A program made the position numbers and the translations under genes. From the IMG/VR virus record IMGVR_UViG_3300008450_000005, positions 1 through 64,000 of that record: DNA of 64,000 nucleotides; one strand, 5' to 3'. Shown piece by piece: positions 6,755 through 15,528 of this stretch. The DNA is from a virus. The notes beneath the pieces were generated by a model, which saw nothing but the letters and a program-made list of their open reading frames with translations, made no database searches and had not been told where the DNA came from. The stretch's first letter is position 1, and the number at the start of each line of letters is the position of its first letter.

Positions 6755-8719
6755 GTGAAAAATCAGGACTTAAACGAAAATTTGGTTTTCATCCTCGAGA
6801 GACAGGAAGCTGTCTTAGAAGCGAAAACCAAGGATGATGAGGTAGTTCTAGAAGGTGTTGCTGCTGTTTTCGGCGAAGAAAACAACAACGGACGAATCTA
6901 CGACGAAACCGAATACCTTCCACATTTGGAATACCTTAAAGAAAAAATCGCTCAGAATAGATTGGTTGGTGAACTTGACCATCCTGAGAAATTTGATGTT
7001 TCTTTGAAAAACATTTCTCACTTGATCCAAGAGCTTGATTACGATAAAAGCAAGAGATGCTTGAAGATCAAAGTAAAATTGTTGGATACCCCAGCTGGTA
7101 AAATTGCTAAAAGTTTAGTTGAAGCAGGAATTCCTATTTCAATTTCTTCAAGAGCAGCTGGTAATGTTGGTCCAGACAAGAAGGTTCAGATCAAGAAAAT
7201 TTTCACTTATGATCTAGTTGCTGATCCTGGTTTCAAGAATGCACAACTCTATAGAGTTAATGAAAGCGTAGATTTCAGCTTCGAAGAATTCAAAAATTAC
7301 AAAAAAAATAGCGTTGTAGCATCGCTTTCGTTAATAAATGAGAGCTTAGGATTAAAAAATGATTCCTTGACTCAGATATATAGCGTATCGAACAACGAAG
7401 AGTTCGAAAAATTAATCGGTATAGACAAAATAAAACAAGCACAAATGGATAATAACAAAGAATTCGTTACTGCAGACGAGCTTAACAAATACTCAGTGTA
7501 TTTGAAAGAGCAGATGAAAGCAATGAAGGAAGAGATCAATTCATTGAAATCTGCAGCTGATGTTTCTGCTACACTCGAAGTTTCTGAATCAGAATCAGGT
7601 TCTGAAGCAGACGCAAGAATCGCTAAATTAGAAAAGTATTGCGCCTACTTGGGAGAGAATTTAGAAAATTCGATCCGTTACGGAGAATACGTTGCTAAGA
7701 ATTTGGATGATTCAATTTCTTACTCAAAGTATTTGGCTAAGAGTTTAGATGAGAGCATTAGTTATTCTAAGTACTTGGCTGAGAATCTTGATAAGACGAT
7801 CGGCTACAGCGAATATGTTGCTGAAAGCGTAGACAAGAACATCGAATACAGCAAGTATTTGGCTGAGAAATTAGATACTAACATTTCTTACTCTGAGTAC
7901 ATTGCAGAAAATTTGGATAAGAATATTTCTTATTCTGAGTACATTGCAGAAAACGTAGAAAATAACATTGCTTACTCTGAGCATCTTTCTGAAAAGATCA
8001 ATCAAGGTATCTCTTACTCTGAGTACATTGCAGAAAACCTCGAAAAAGGTATCTCTTATTCAGAATACGTTGCAGAGAATGTTAACAAAGGTCTTGCATA
8101 CTCTGAGTACATCGCAGAGAAATTGGATTCTTCAATCCGTTACACCGAGTACATCGCTGAGTCTGTAGACACCAAAGAAACAGCTCCTGCTTTGAATGAG
8201 CAGGCTAAATCTGAAGCCGAATTAGCTTCTGCATCAGATTTGAATGAGTCTGGATTTGCTGGTGATTATGCAGATTTAGGAACTAAAATTGACAAACTTA
8301 TTGAATCAGTTAATACACAGAAGACTGAAAGTTTAATAAAGGAAGCTGAACAAAAAGTTTCCAAGGCCACAACACAGAAGGCTATCAACGAATCTCAAGA
8401 TGCTGATGTGAACGAAGGCGAAACCCCTAAATCAGGTTTCAAATTTATTGACGAAATGCCTGAAGAATTCCGTCCCGCATGGGAAGGTTTGAATGAGTCT
8501 CAACAGCACTCAATCAAAGCACAGGCTGCTCTTCGTAAACTTGACACCGACTACCAGATCAGAAATTTCTGGTCTACACGTCAATTGGGTGTTGAACCTA
8601 TCGGTTTACAGAAGTTGAATGAGAACGCAGAAATCCCAACTGCTGCAAATTCAAAAGAAATCTACGGTAATGGTTACTTGGATTTCTTAAGTAAAGAGTT
8701 GGAGAAACGCTTCAAATAA
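6755..8719 (+). CDS. Prohead protease fused to repeat-rich scaffold protein
   Basis: 654 aa with GTG start. Residues about 30-180 match the T4 gp21-type prohead serine protease: AVFGEENNNGRIY, the His in GELDHPEKF (His76), and Ser131/Ser132 in ISISSRAAG. It cleaves scaffold and capsid proteins after (L/I)-x-E. The first 23 residues hold LNE, ILE and VLE and are probably a self-cleaved propeptide. After a helical linker come thirteen 14-residue repeats (294-475), then an acidic linker and a C-terminal part ending near EFRPAWEGLNES and NFWSTRQLG, like a scaffold/core protein that binds the shell. In T4 protease (gp21) and scaffold (gp22) are separate genes; here they are one. Internal LNES sites (195-198, about 577-580) may release the scaffold during maturation. 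The capsid gene follows after 18 bases. Confidence 0.82.
   Translation: MKNQDLNENLVFILERQEAVLEAKTKDDEVVLEGVAAVFGEENNNGRIYDETEYLPHLEYLKEKIAQNRLVGELDHPEKFDVSLKNISHLIQELDYDKSKRCLKIKVKLLDTPAGKIAKSLVEAGIPISISSRAAGNVGPDKKVQIKKIFTYDLVADPGFKNAQLYRVNESVDFSFEEFKNYKKNSVVASLSLINESLGLKNDSLTQIYSVSNNEEFEKLIGIDKIKQAQMDNNKEFVTADELNKYSVYLKEQMKAMKEEINSLKSAADVSATLEVSESESGSEADARIAKLEKYCAYLGENLENSIRYGEYVAKNLDDSISYSKYLAKSLDESISYSKYLAENLDKTIGYSEYVAESVDKNIEYSKYLAEKLDTNISYSEYIAENLDKNISYSEYIAENVENNIAYSEHLSEKINQGISYSEYIAENLEKGISYSEYVAENVNKGLAYSEYIAEKLDSSIRYTEYIAESVDTKETAPALNEQAKSEAELASASDLNESGFAGDYADLGTKIDKLIESVNTQKTESLIKEAEQKVSKATTQKAINESQDADVNEGETPKSGFKFIDEMPEEFRPAWEGLNESQQHSIKAQAALRKLDTDYQIRNFWSTRQLGVEPIGLQKLNENAEIPTAANSKEIYGNGYLDFLSKELEKRFK
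7634..8179 (+). repeat. Thirteen 14-aa (42-bp) tandem repeats in the scaffold region
   Basis: Thirteen consecutive units of 14 residues with consensus SYSEYIAENLDKNI fill residues 294-475 without gaps. Tyr at positions 2 and 5, Ile/Leu/Val at 6, Ala at 7, Leu/Val at 10 and Ile/Leu at 14 are conserved. The spacing equals two heptads, so a long helical rod or coiled coil is likely. DNA identity between units is only partial, so the repeats are not recent duplications. Confidence 0.9.
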
Positions 8720-8737
8720 AAAAAACAAAACAAAAAA

Positions 8738-10441
8738 ATGAAACTCATTAACGAATCTGAGATTTATGATACCTGGGCGCCTATTTTGGAATCAAAAACC
8801 GGTATCAGCTCTCCCGAGAAAAAAGAATGGTTGGCTAAATACTGCCACTACCACTCATTAAACGAATCTGCCGGTGCATACAACACTTTGGGTGTATTGA
8901 ACGGTATGGGTCCTGTTGCTCCTCCTTTGTACCCTGGTATGAGCAGCTTCAGCGGTTCAAACGCTAACGCTGGTTTCTACAACAGTGCAAACTTTGGATC
9001 TGGTGACAAATTCCCTAGCTTATTGCCTTTGGCTATTCAGGTTGCTGCTAAAACCGTTGGTTTTGACATCGTTCCTGTAATTCCTATGTCAGGACCTACT
9101 GGCGTATTGTCTTACTTGGATTATGTTTACGCTGGTGGTAAATTGAACCCTAGCCAAATCAGCGCATCTTCAACTTCTGCTGAAGCTTTGGCTGCTGCTC
9201 CTTCAATGATTAAAGTTGAATTGTCTTCTGGCGCTTCTTCTTTGACCGTTGGTACTACTTACTACTTGACTTCAGCTACTTCAGCTGCTGCTTACATCAC
9301 TACTGCTTTCGTTGGTTACTCACGTATCGATGGCTTCGCTATCTTCCGTATTACCGACATGACAACAGGTGAAACAGTTGCTTCTACAGTTGCTTCAGGT
9401 ACTAAAGTTGGTACTTCAATCGACACTACAACTGGTGGTGGTACTGCTGCTGGAACTGCACAATTGGTTAAAACTTTGGAAGATCACATTCAAGGTTTCT
9501 CTGGTGCTGGTTTCAACAACAACCAAAACTGGCAAGGTCCTTACGTAGATGGTACTAAGACCTACAACCCAATGTTGAGAGGTACTGCAGAATCTACCTA
9601 CTACAATTCACTTGGTTTGAACACCTTCACCAAATTCGTTGAAGCTGACACTTTCCAAGTTGCTGCATCTGTAACTACTGAGCAAATTCAAGATTTGAAT
9701 AAGCAATTCGGTATCGACGTGATCAGCATGATCGAGAACGCTTTGGTTAACGAAGTATCTCAAGCCATCAACAAGCACATCTTGGCTCGTGCATTTGCCT
9801 TAGGTTGGTCTAACTGCTTCCAGTTCAACGCTACCGAAGGTCAAAACATGAACTTGAACTTGGTTATCGGTGGTACTGCAGGTTCTTACACTATTCCTTC
9901 ATACGTAGGTAAAGCAGATGCTGCTTTGACTATGACTGGAGTAGCTGGTCCTTCTTCAGGAACTTACGAGAACTTGTCTACTCTTCAGCGTCGTTTGTTC
10001 TCACGTATTTTGGCTGCTGCCAACGTCGTAGCAAACCGCGGACGTCGTGGACCTGCTAACTTCATCGTTACTAACGCTAACATCGCTAGTGCTTTGCAAG
10101 ATATCAGCCAGTTCACTTTCGCTCCTTTCACTAACACCTTGACTCAAAACAACGGTACTTTGTATCCTGTAGGTTCATTGGCTGGTATGACTGTATATGT
10201 TGACCAGAACATGGCTTTCAACGATACTCGCGTATTGGTTGGACGTAAAGGTGGTGATGACGAACCAGGTTTGAAATTCATGCCTTACATGATGGCTGAG
10301 TCAATTCAGACTATCTCAGAAGGTACTATGTCTCCTAAAATCGCAGTTAAGTCTCGCTATGCTTTGGTAGAAGCTGGACACTTGCCTGAGACCATGTATT
10401 TCTGCTTCAACGTTAACATCCCTGCTGGTGGTATTAACTAA
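8738..10441 (+). CDS. Major capsid protein, T4 gp23-like
   Basis: 567-aa shell subunit. FDIVPVIPMSGPTG corresponds to gp23 FDICGVQPMNSPTG. MTVYVDQNMAFND, VLVGRKGG, LKFMPYMM and IAVKSRYALVEAG follow the order of the gp23 C-terminal half. The N-terminus has INE, ILE and LNE sites; by analogy with gp23 the prohead protease should cut after Glu43 (HSLNE/SAGAY), leaving about 524 aa. A Ser/Thr/Ala/Gly-rich stretch around residues 150-250 is probably a surface insertion domain. Codon choice is strongly biased (Leu TTG, Ala GCT, Asn AAC, Phe TTC), unlike most neighbours, as expected for the most abundant virion protein. The start is preceded by an A-rich tract with no Shine-Dalgarno sequence, typical of Bacteroidota. 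A strong terminator follows. Confidence 0.92.
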   Translation: MKLINESEIYDTWAPILESKTGISSPEKKEWLAKYCHYHSLNESAGAYNTLGVLNGMGPVAPPLYPGMSSFSGSNANAGFYNSANFGSGDKFPSLLPLAIQVAAKTVGFDIVPVIPMSGPTGVLSYLDYVYAGGKLNPSQISASSTSAEALAAAPSMIKVELSSGASSLTVGTTYYLTSATSAAAYITTAFVGYSRIDGFAIFRITDMTTGETVASTVASGTKVGTSIDTTTGGGTAAGTAQLVKTLEDHIQGFSGAGFNNNQNWQGPYVDGTKTYNPMLRGTAESTYYNSLGLNTFTKFVEADTFQVAASVTTEQIQDLNKQFGIDVISMIENALVNEVSQAINKHILARAFALGWSNCFQFNATEGQNMNLNLVIGGTAGSYTIPSYVGKADAALTMTGVAGPSSGTYENLSTLQRRLFSRILAAANVVANRGRRGPANFIVTNANIASALQDISQFTFAPFTNTLTQNNGTLYPVGSLAGMTVYVDQNMAFNDTRVLVGRKGGDDEPGLKFMPYMMAESIQTISEGTMSPKIAVKSRYALVEAGHLPETMYFCFNVNIPAGGIN

Positions 10442-10462
10442 TCTAGCTAGAATATAAGCAAC

Positions 10463-10492
10463 AAAAAAACCCGGGGAAACTCGGGTTTTTTT
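10463..10492 (+). terminator. Rho-independent terminator after the capsid gene
   Basis: The stem ACCCG/CGGGT with loop GGGAAACT is flanked by an A-run on the left and seven Ts on the right, which extend the stem. It lies 22 bases after the capsid stop and separates the highly expressed capsid unit from the internal-protein unit. Confidence 0.9.
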
Positions 10493-10533
10493 GTGGTCTT
10501 TCCGCTCGGGGTTTCTTTTCATCTTTCTGTGTG

Positions 10534-10542
10534 GATATATAA
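10534..10542 (+). promoter_or_regulatory. Putative late promoter GATATATAA for the internal-protein operon
   Basis: Exact element 31 bases upstream of the ATG at 10565 and directly after the capsid terminator. A T-rich stretch precedes it, but no fixed -35 box is present. The five genes to 14865 are tightly packed behind it. Confidence 0.65.
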
Positions 10543-10564
10543 GATCGATAAATAATCTATTTGT

Positions 10565-11275
10565 ATGAAGAAAATATTGGAGTACCGCGAATACCTTGAC
10601 AATAAAGAATTATTGGAGGGTTTCAGCCAAGATTCACCTGTTCTTGCTGAATTTTCCGAATTCATTTCGGAATCAATTAACGAATCTTCGTTTGTTCGTG
10701 GTGGTGACCAAATTCTAAACAACCTATCAAAAGCACTCTTTGGATCTCTTTCTAAAGTTTCGATGATCGATCAGACGGTTGATAAGATTTATCAGTTGAA
10801 AGCAAAACTAATAGATCAGGAGTATAATATGATCAAGGAGTTTGATAAGATTCAGGATAAGGTTAAAGAACTCAGAAGCAGCGGTGCTAGCCCTGAAATG
10901 GTCAGATCGGTACGCAAGCAGAGAGACGCAAAGCAAAATGAATTCGAGGCTTTCGAAAAAAGGACCAATCTTGAGATTGAAAGAGGAATGAAACTTCTCG
11001 GAGAAATCATTGGGAATAATAAAAGAAGGCAAGAATATTCAGATTCAGTAATCTCGCAAGCAGAAGTTAATCTGGCTGATTATGAATATAAGAAAGCAAA
11101 AAAAGAAGGTAAGGCAAGCGAGGCAGAACTGAAACAATTACTCAGTAACTTAGAAGACAAAAAAGAGGAATTGAAAGACGAAACCCAAGATTTAAAAGAT
11201 CTTGCTGCAAAACAGCAAAATCCTAAGCCTAAAGTTCCTGTCATGAAAGTAAGCAAGCCAATAAAGACAGCATGA
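10565..11275 (+). CDS. Probable internal head protein, coiled coil
   Basis: Unrecognised 236-aa protein, mostly charged helix and predicted coiled coil (about 70-220) with a basic Pro/Lys-rich end. The N-terminus MKKILEYREYLDNKELLEG holds ILE and LLE sites. A second targeting-like motif, EFSEFISESINESS, lies at about 28-41. Cleavage at either would remove the leader. It has a similar plan to the next gene (leader, LFG, then Glu/Lys helices), so the two may be old paralogues. It overlaps the next gene by ATGA. Its position behind the capsid gene and the leader suggest an internal or core protein. Confidence 0.6.
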   Translation: MKKILEYREYLDNKELLEGFSQDSPVLAEFSEFISESINESSFVRGGDQILNNLSKALFGSLSKVSMIDQTVDKIYQLKAKLIDQEYNMIKEFDKIQDKVKELRSSGASPEMVRSVRKQRDAKQNEFEAFEKRTNLEIERGMKLLGEIIGNNKRRQEYSDSVISQAEVNLADYEYKKAKKEGKASEAELKQLLSNLEDKKEELKDETQDLKDLAAKQQNPKPKVPVMKVSKPIKTA

Positions 11276-12150
11276 AAAATTTAGTAAGTTTCTCAGATTA
11301 TAACCTGAACGAATCGGTTCTATCGGATTTATACAATTCGGTGAAGAGACTATTCGGAGGTCAAAAAAGCAAACTTGATTCTCTCGCATCTGAATACGAG
11401 GAGGAAGAAATGAGCTATGCTAAAGAATGGAATGATATCGTAACGGATATTGACGAGCTTCAATTAAAAGAAACCGAGCCCGATTTAACTCCGGGTGAAA
11501 AAAGAGCTTATACACGACAGATTTCAAACAAAGAAAAATTGTTGAAGACTCTGGAGGTTAAAAGAGATCGTGAGATCAATTTTATCAATAAAAAAGCTCA
11601 GGAGATCGCCGGTAGCGATCCTAAAATCTCAGCGTATTGGGAAGTTAAAAAAGCTGGAATTGAATCAAAGATAGCTAAAAAACTTTTCGATTATGGTAAA
11701 AAGGTATCGAGCAAAACGTATACGCAAGGATTGAAATCCAGATACGAGAATGCAGCTCGCAATGCACGCAGTGCAGAAAGAACATTCAAGAATTACTTCA
11801 GCCAAATTGACACTGACGGAAAGAAAAGTTCAGAAAAGACTGTTAAGGAAGAAGATATCAAGACAAGAGAACTGATCGACATGCGTTTGAGTGATTTTCC
11901 TGACGCAATCAAGAAATTTCCTCAGTCTAAGATTAGAGAAATCCTTAGGGATCTAAAAAAAGAAAGAAACGAGACACTTCTTGCTTCTGATCTTGAAAGA
12001 GATGAGATTTACAAAAAATCACAAAAGATCTCCGATAATAAAAAAGCTAAAGAATTCACAGAAGAGGAATTTAGAAAAATCACAAAAAAGTACCGTGATA
12101 AAATTTCTGATCTGCGATCTAAAATAACAATAGCTCAGCGATATGATTAA
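11272..12150 (+). CDS. Probable internal head protein with capsid-targeting-like leader
   Basis: Unrecognised 292-aa, Lys/Glu-rich helical protein. The leader MKNLVSFSDYNLNES is one of the clearest copies of the shared N-terminal peptide: aromatic residues three apart, then L-N-E-S as predicted cleavage site. The body has coiled-coil character (about 35-110 and 225-290) and high basic charge, as in T4 internal proteins that condense with DNA. It is coupled by ATGA to the gene before and overlaps the next start by 8 bases, so the operon is translated as a unit. Confidence 0.62.
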   Translation: MKNLVSFSDYNLNESVLSDLYNSVKRLFGGQKSKLDSLASEYEEEEMSYAKEWNDIVTDIDELQLKETEPDLTPGEKRAYTRQISNKEKLLKTLEVKRDREINFINKKAQEIAGSDPKISAYWEVKKAGIESKIAKKLFDYGKKVSSKTYTQGLKSRYENAARNARSAERTFKNYFSQIDTDGKKSSEKTVKEEDIKTRELIDMRLSDFPDAIKKFPQSKIREILRDLKKERNETLLASDLERDEIYKKSQKISDNKKAKEFTEEEFRKITKKYRDKISDLRSKITIAQRYD

Positions 12151-12397
12151 AAGATATAATCAATTTTTGAATGAGGCTTCAAACGAAACCGAAATCAAAA
12201 CTTTAGAGGTAGACATCTCCAAATTGAGAGATCAGATTGCCACAGCTAAAGATGCGGTTAAGAATGCTGCGAATGACGCAGCCAGAAGAACAGCTCAGAT
12301 CAATGCGTATAATGTTGAATCGACCGTTCTAACCCAGATAGCTGCTAAGTTAAAAGAACTTGCCCGTTTGATGGCATTACCAACTACAACTACATAA
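12143..12397 (+). CDS. Small internal head protein with T4-IP-like leader
   Basis: 84 aa. The leader KRYNQFLNEA aligns almost residue by residue with the T4 internal-protein capsid-targeting peptide (KTYQEFIAEA), ending in L-N-E-A. The rest is one alanine-rich helix with heptad-like spacing and a Thr-rich tail (PTTTT). Cleavage after Glu would leave about 73 aa. The start lies inside the end of the previous gene. This is the best single case for capsid targeting in the window. Confidence 0.66.
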   Translation: MIKRYNQFLNEASNETEIKTLEVDISKLRDQIATAKDAVKNAANDAARRTAQINAYNVESTVLTQIAAKLKELARLMALPTTTT

Positions 12398-12398
12398 G

Positions 12399-13601
12399 AT
12401 GAAGAATTATTTTGAAATAAACCCAGTTGCAGCTCAATTCATGAAGAGCGGTTCTGTTTTCGAAAGTCAGAAAACGGATGCTTTACTCTCTAATGGTGTT
12501 AAGATGTTTTGCGATGGATTGTATAATTGCATTTATGCATACGCTCCGAAGAGAGACAAAAACACTGAAGTCGTAACGAAAAAATTTGAAAGCATTACAA
12601 CATCGAAAAATCTGAAGTCTATGCTTTCTCAAGCCATCGAGCTTGCAGAAGATAACGACTTGGTTACCCCGATGTATTCCGAACCACGTAGACTGTCTGT
12701 TGACAGCATGCAAAAATTCTCTGATGCTCTTTTAAGATCTACAGAGATCGACAACAATAACACCAAAACGATCGTTAAGGAATTAAAGGATTGTTTGAAA
12801 GCTATTCTTCATACCATCGGTGAAATCAATGACGAGGAAAAGAAATTAAATGAATCTTTCGGTTTTGCAATGAAAACGCAGGATCTGAAAAATAGAATTA
12901 ATGATCTGCTTGTCAAATCTGAAGGGAAGGAAGGAAGCAAGGGATACCATAAAAACTGGAAAAACATTTTCACAGCTTTCGATCAGAAGATCAAGAGTCT
13001 TTCTGAAAGACCTGGTATTGCCGAGAAGGACTATGTACTTCTTGATACGTTAAAGAAGGAGATAGACAAGCACACTAAGAGCTTCAATCAGAGTATTGTT
13101 GATTCTTTCGACAAAGTTAAAAGCGGAATCGAGGACGATGAAGCTTACGAAAAATACGGAGACGTAATTTCAGGATTGAAGAAAGGAACAGAAATCTACA
13201 ATAGATGTATTGCTTCGGAAGAAAGTGTGAAGCAGGAAATGGACGATAAAAAATCTGATAACGAAGAATCGACCATATCTGCTATCTTTCCATTGAAGTC
13301 CGGCGATTCAGACGAAAAACCACGCTTCAAAGGTTATGAGGTAATCTCATTACTTAGAGATGCATTGTCTTCGGTACCAGAATTTGAAGAACTAATCAGT
13401 AAGGATAAAAAATCTACTTTCGGTAAAAATCTTAAGGTGGTGATCCAGGTGATCCAGAAGCAAACCGGAAATAATAACCCAACAGGAGAAGTTGATGCGG
13501 CTTTGTATACAGCTCTGAAGAATTCTGATTGGATTGAAGATGATCATAGAACCAAAATGGATCGTATCATTCTCGATATTATTAAAGATAAGAAAAAGTA
13601 A
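12399..13601 (+). CDS. Probable internal protein with possible peptidoglycan-binding domain
   Basis: Unrecognised 400-aa, mainly helical protein. The N-terminus is MKNYFEINPVAAQF followed by SVFES, a weaker version of the shared leader, and EKKLNES lies near residue 150, another possible cleavage site. Residues about 335-385, with FGKNLKVVIQVIQ and PTGEVDAALYTAL, follow the pattern of the PG_binding_1 three-helix domain found in cell-wall hydrolases (F-G-x3-V-x2-Q then G-x-V-x5-A-L). No catalytic domain is recognised. If the match is real, the protein may contact the wall during DNA delivery. It starts one base after the previous stop. Confidence 0.55.
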   Translation: MKNYFEINPVAAQFMKSGSVFESQKTDALLSNGVKMFCDGLYNCIYAYAPKRDKNTEVVTKKFESITTSKNLKSMLSQAIELAEDNDLVTPMYSEPRRLSVDSMQKFSDALLRSTEIDNNNTKTIVKELKDCLKAILHTIGEINDEEKKLNESFGFAMKTQDLKNRINDLLVKSEGKEGSKGYHKNWKNIFTAFDQKIKSLSERPGIAEKDYVLLDTLKKEIDKHTKSFNQSIVDSFDKVKSGIEDDEAYEKYGDVISGLKKGTEIYNRCIASEESVKQEMDDKKSDNEESTISAIFPLKSGDSDEKPRFKGYEVISLLRDALSSVPEFEELISKDKKSTFGKNLKVVIQVIQKQTGNNNPTGEVDAALYTALKNSDWIEDDHRTKMDRIILDIIKDKKK

Positions 13602-13602
13602 T

Positions 13603-14865
13603 ATGAGCAAAATTTATAACATAGCGGAGTATAATTCTCTGATCTTGGAGAACAAAATCAGTCTCAATAGATCTAATCTATCTGATGATCTCAAGTCATT
13701 CTTGGGAGCGGGTGAAACATCGAACGAGACTCCTTCAGAGGAAGATAAAAGTTCAAATAGTGTAAGCGAAGCTCTTTCCAAAGTATTGAGAAAGAAATGG
13801 AAGATGCAGGTTGAGTCTGAGGATTTCCATCGCAACGGGGATGGTCAATTGAAATCATCATACACCGAGGATTTCTTGCAAGCTTGGAAAAAAGCTGCAG
13901 ACGAGGGAGAACCCGGAGAAGATAAGTTTTTTTACTACGATGGCGGGATTTACGATATGACCAATCCTGACACCAGTTTGAAAATTCCAAAGAACTATCT
14001 CAAATGGGCTGATGTACGCGGAATTGAATCAATGAATGAGGAAGACAGTGTAGATTTCATGAGAAATTATATGTCTTCGTTCGAAACATTCGGTGGAGTA
14101 GATGCAAAATCTAGAAAGGTTTACGCCAATAAACTTTCAGAGGTACTCGAGAACATGGCCAACGAATTAAATGAAGATGAGGACACTCCTATTTTTACTG
14201 CTTACGACGGGGTAATGAAATTGAAGAAGAACGACGAGATCCCATTCGTTGGATACGATGATCTGAAAGGTCCAATCACTAAATCTATCAAAAAGATTGT
14301 CGATGAGTGCATGACCAATGACGATTACCAGAATAGAGACGTTGCCTTCTTAAATAATGCGATCTGTATGATTGCTCCGTGCGTTACCCATGATGGTGAA
14401 AATTTTGTACCTGCTTACAAATACGTTCTGGACAAAGTTTTGACACCCGAGGTAATGGAAAATAGCAATCTGTATCTCTTGAAAGAAAATTCTAACGATC
14501 CTATGATGTATTTCACATCAGATAATGGAGTTGATCTTTTCAATCCAAACACACCAAACGCAAAGCCGGAGAATATCTTCGATCTTTCAAAAATATCTGG
14601 CAATCTCCCAGGTATGAAGAAAATACACCCATCTTTGCACTTCTTACATGGTGTTGATCCTGATAACTATAAAGGAGCAGTAAAAACCCAAGATAGCGGT
14701 AAGTTCAAAACCCGCACTTCTAACATCTTCTTAAGAAATCTAGTGAATTCTTCTAGGGTGTTGAATAAGGTTAATACCCACTGTAAAAGAATTAATGCTG
14801 TAGAATCTGAGGACATTCCTCAAAAGGTAACTGGCAACAAGTGTATCATCATAGATATTATCTAA
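13603..14865 (+). CDS. Probable internal head protein, 420 aa
   Basis: Unrecognised. The leader MSKIYNIAEYNSLILEN fits the shared N-terminal peptide, with I-L-E as probable cleavage site. The start at 13603 is chosen because the leader begins there; a longer in-frame start at 13534 would overlap the previous gene by 68 bases. The body is acidic and mixed helix/strand, with no motif I can name. ELNEDED near 190 and YLLKEN are further (L)-x-E sites. It is the last gene before the terminator at 14886-14914. Confidence 0.6.
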   Translation: MSKIYNIAEYNSLILENKISLNRSNLSDDLKSFLGAGETSNETPSEEDKSSNSVSEALSKVLRKKWKMQVESEDFHRNGDGQLKSSYTEDFLQAWKKAADEGEPGEDKFFYYDGGIYDMTNPDTSLKIPKNYLKWADVRGIESMNEEDSVDFMRNYMSSFETFGGVDAKSRKVYANKLSEVLENMANELNEDEDTPIFTAYDGVMKLKKNDEIPFVGYDDLKGPITKSIKKIVDECMTNDDYQNRDVAFLNNAICMIAPCVTHDGENFVPAYKYVLDKVLTPEVMENSNLYLLKENSNDPMMYFTSDNGVDLFNPNTPNAKPENIFDLSKISGNLPGMKKIHPSLHFLHGVDPDNYKGAVKTQDSGKFKTRTSNIFLRNLVNSSRVLNKVNTHCKRINAVESEDIPQKVTGNKCIIIDII

Positions 14866-14885
14866 TTAATATCAAAAAAACGAAG

Positions 14886-14914
14886 AGGAGGCTAGCCATT
14901 AGCCTCCTTTTTTA
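14886..14914 (+). terminator. Rho-independent terminator of the internal-protein operon
   Basis: The perfect 9-bp stem AGGAGGCTA/TAGCCTCCT has loop GCCAT and is followed by a T-run. It separates structural genes from the kinase/asparagine synthetase pair. Confidence 0.92.
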
Positions 14915-14931
14915 TTGTCGCTGATAGATGT

Positions 14932-14939
14932 TATATTTG
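14932..14939 (+). promoter_or_regulatory. Candidate host-type (Bacteroidota) -7 element TATATTTG
   Basis: TATATTTG fits the Bacteroidota primary-sigma -7 consensus TAnnTTTG and lies 34 bases before the kinase ATG. A TTG at 14915-14917 is too close to be an ideal -33 box. A GATATAATA variant of the phage element (14960-14968) also precedes the start, so either could be used. Confidence 0.4.
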
Positions 14940-14973
14940 GAACATCAAAATCAACATAAGATATAATAGACTC

Positions 14974-15528
14974 ATGATTTATTTAATAGAAGGAGCTAGA
15001 AATTCAGGTAAAACATTCATCACCTCTTTTTTCAAAGAATCCAAAGATTATAAATTTCCGTTCACCCGATGGTTTGGTGATCTCGGTTACAATGATGAAA
15101 AGAAAGAAACCCATGATTTTGCATTGGGTAAAGAGATCATGCTGTTAGATCTGAATAAGAAAGGGTTTATCGAAGAAATGATATGCGACAGAGGAATCAT
15201 CACGGTTTTTGTCTGGGCAGTTCTCTCCGGAAGAATTTCGGAACAGAGAGCTCTGGAGGAACTCAATCTCGTAATCAAGGATGGACTATTCGATAATGTT
15301 AAGATCCTTTGGGTAAAAGGTAAAAACCCGGATCAGACATCCCGCAATAAAGATTTCTGGGACAGAAGAGAGCAGGAGAGGGAGAAAGAACATTTGCTTT
15401 TTAATTCATTTTTAGGGAAACTGAAAGGGGATAGTGCACATATAGATATTAAAGAGATCGAAAATACTTTTGACGAGCAGGTAAAATCAAGATTGGAGGA
15501 AATCAAAAATGTGTGGAATATTAATTAG
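14974..15528 (+). CDS. P-loop kinase, deoxynucleotide-kinase-like
   Basis: 184 aa. The N-terminal Walker A GARNSGKT (7-14) is followed by ICDRGIITVFVW (about 70-81), like the DR-x-S region of thymidylate and deoxynucleoside kinases. A basic RNKDFWDRREQER segment (about 127-140) resembles their lid. It probably phosphorylates a nucleotide or nucleoside, but the substrate cannot be read from sequence. It overlaps asparagine synthetase by 20 bases, so the two are a translationally coupled pair behind their own promoter. It has no capsid-targeting leader, unlike genes on both sides. Confidence 0.62.
   Translation: MIYLIEGARNSGKTFITSFFKESKDYKFPFTRWFGDLGYNDEKKETHDFALGKEIMLLDLNKKGFIEEMICDRGIITVFVWAVLSGRISEQRALEELNLVIKDGLFDNVKILWVKGKNPDQTSRNKDFWDRREQEREKEHLLFNSFLGKLKGDSAHIDIKEIENTFDEQVKSRLEEIKNVWNIN

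Noticed and set aside
13534-13602. Longer start for the 420-aa internal protein
   Set aside because: It overlaps the preceding gene, and the shared leader begins at the ATG at 13603.
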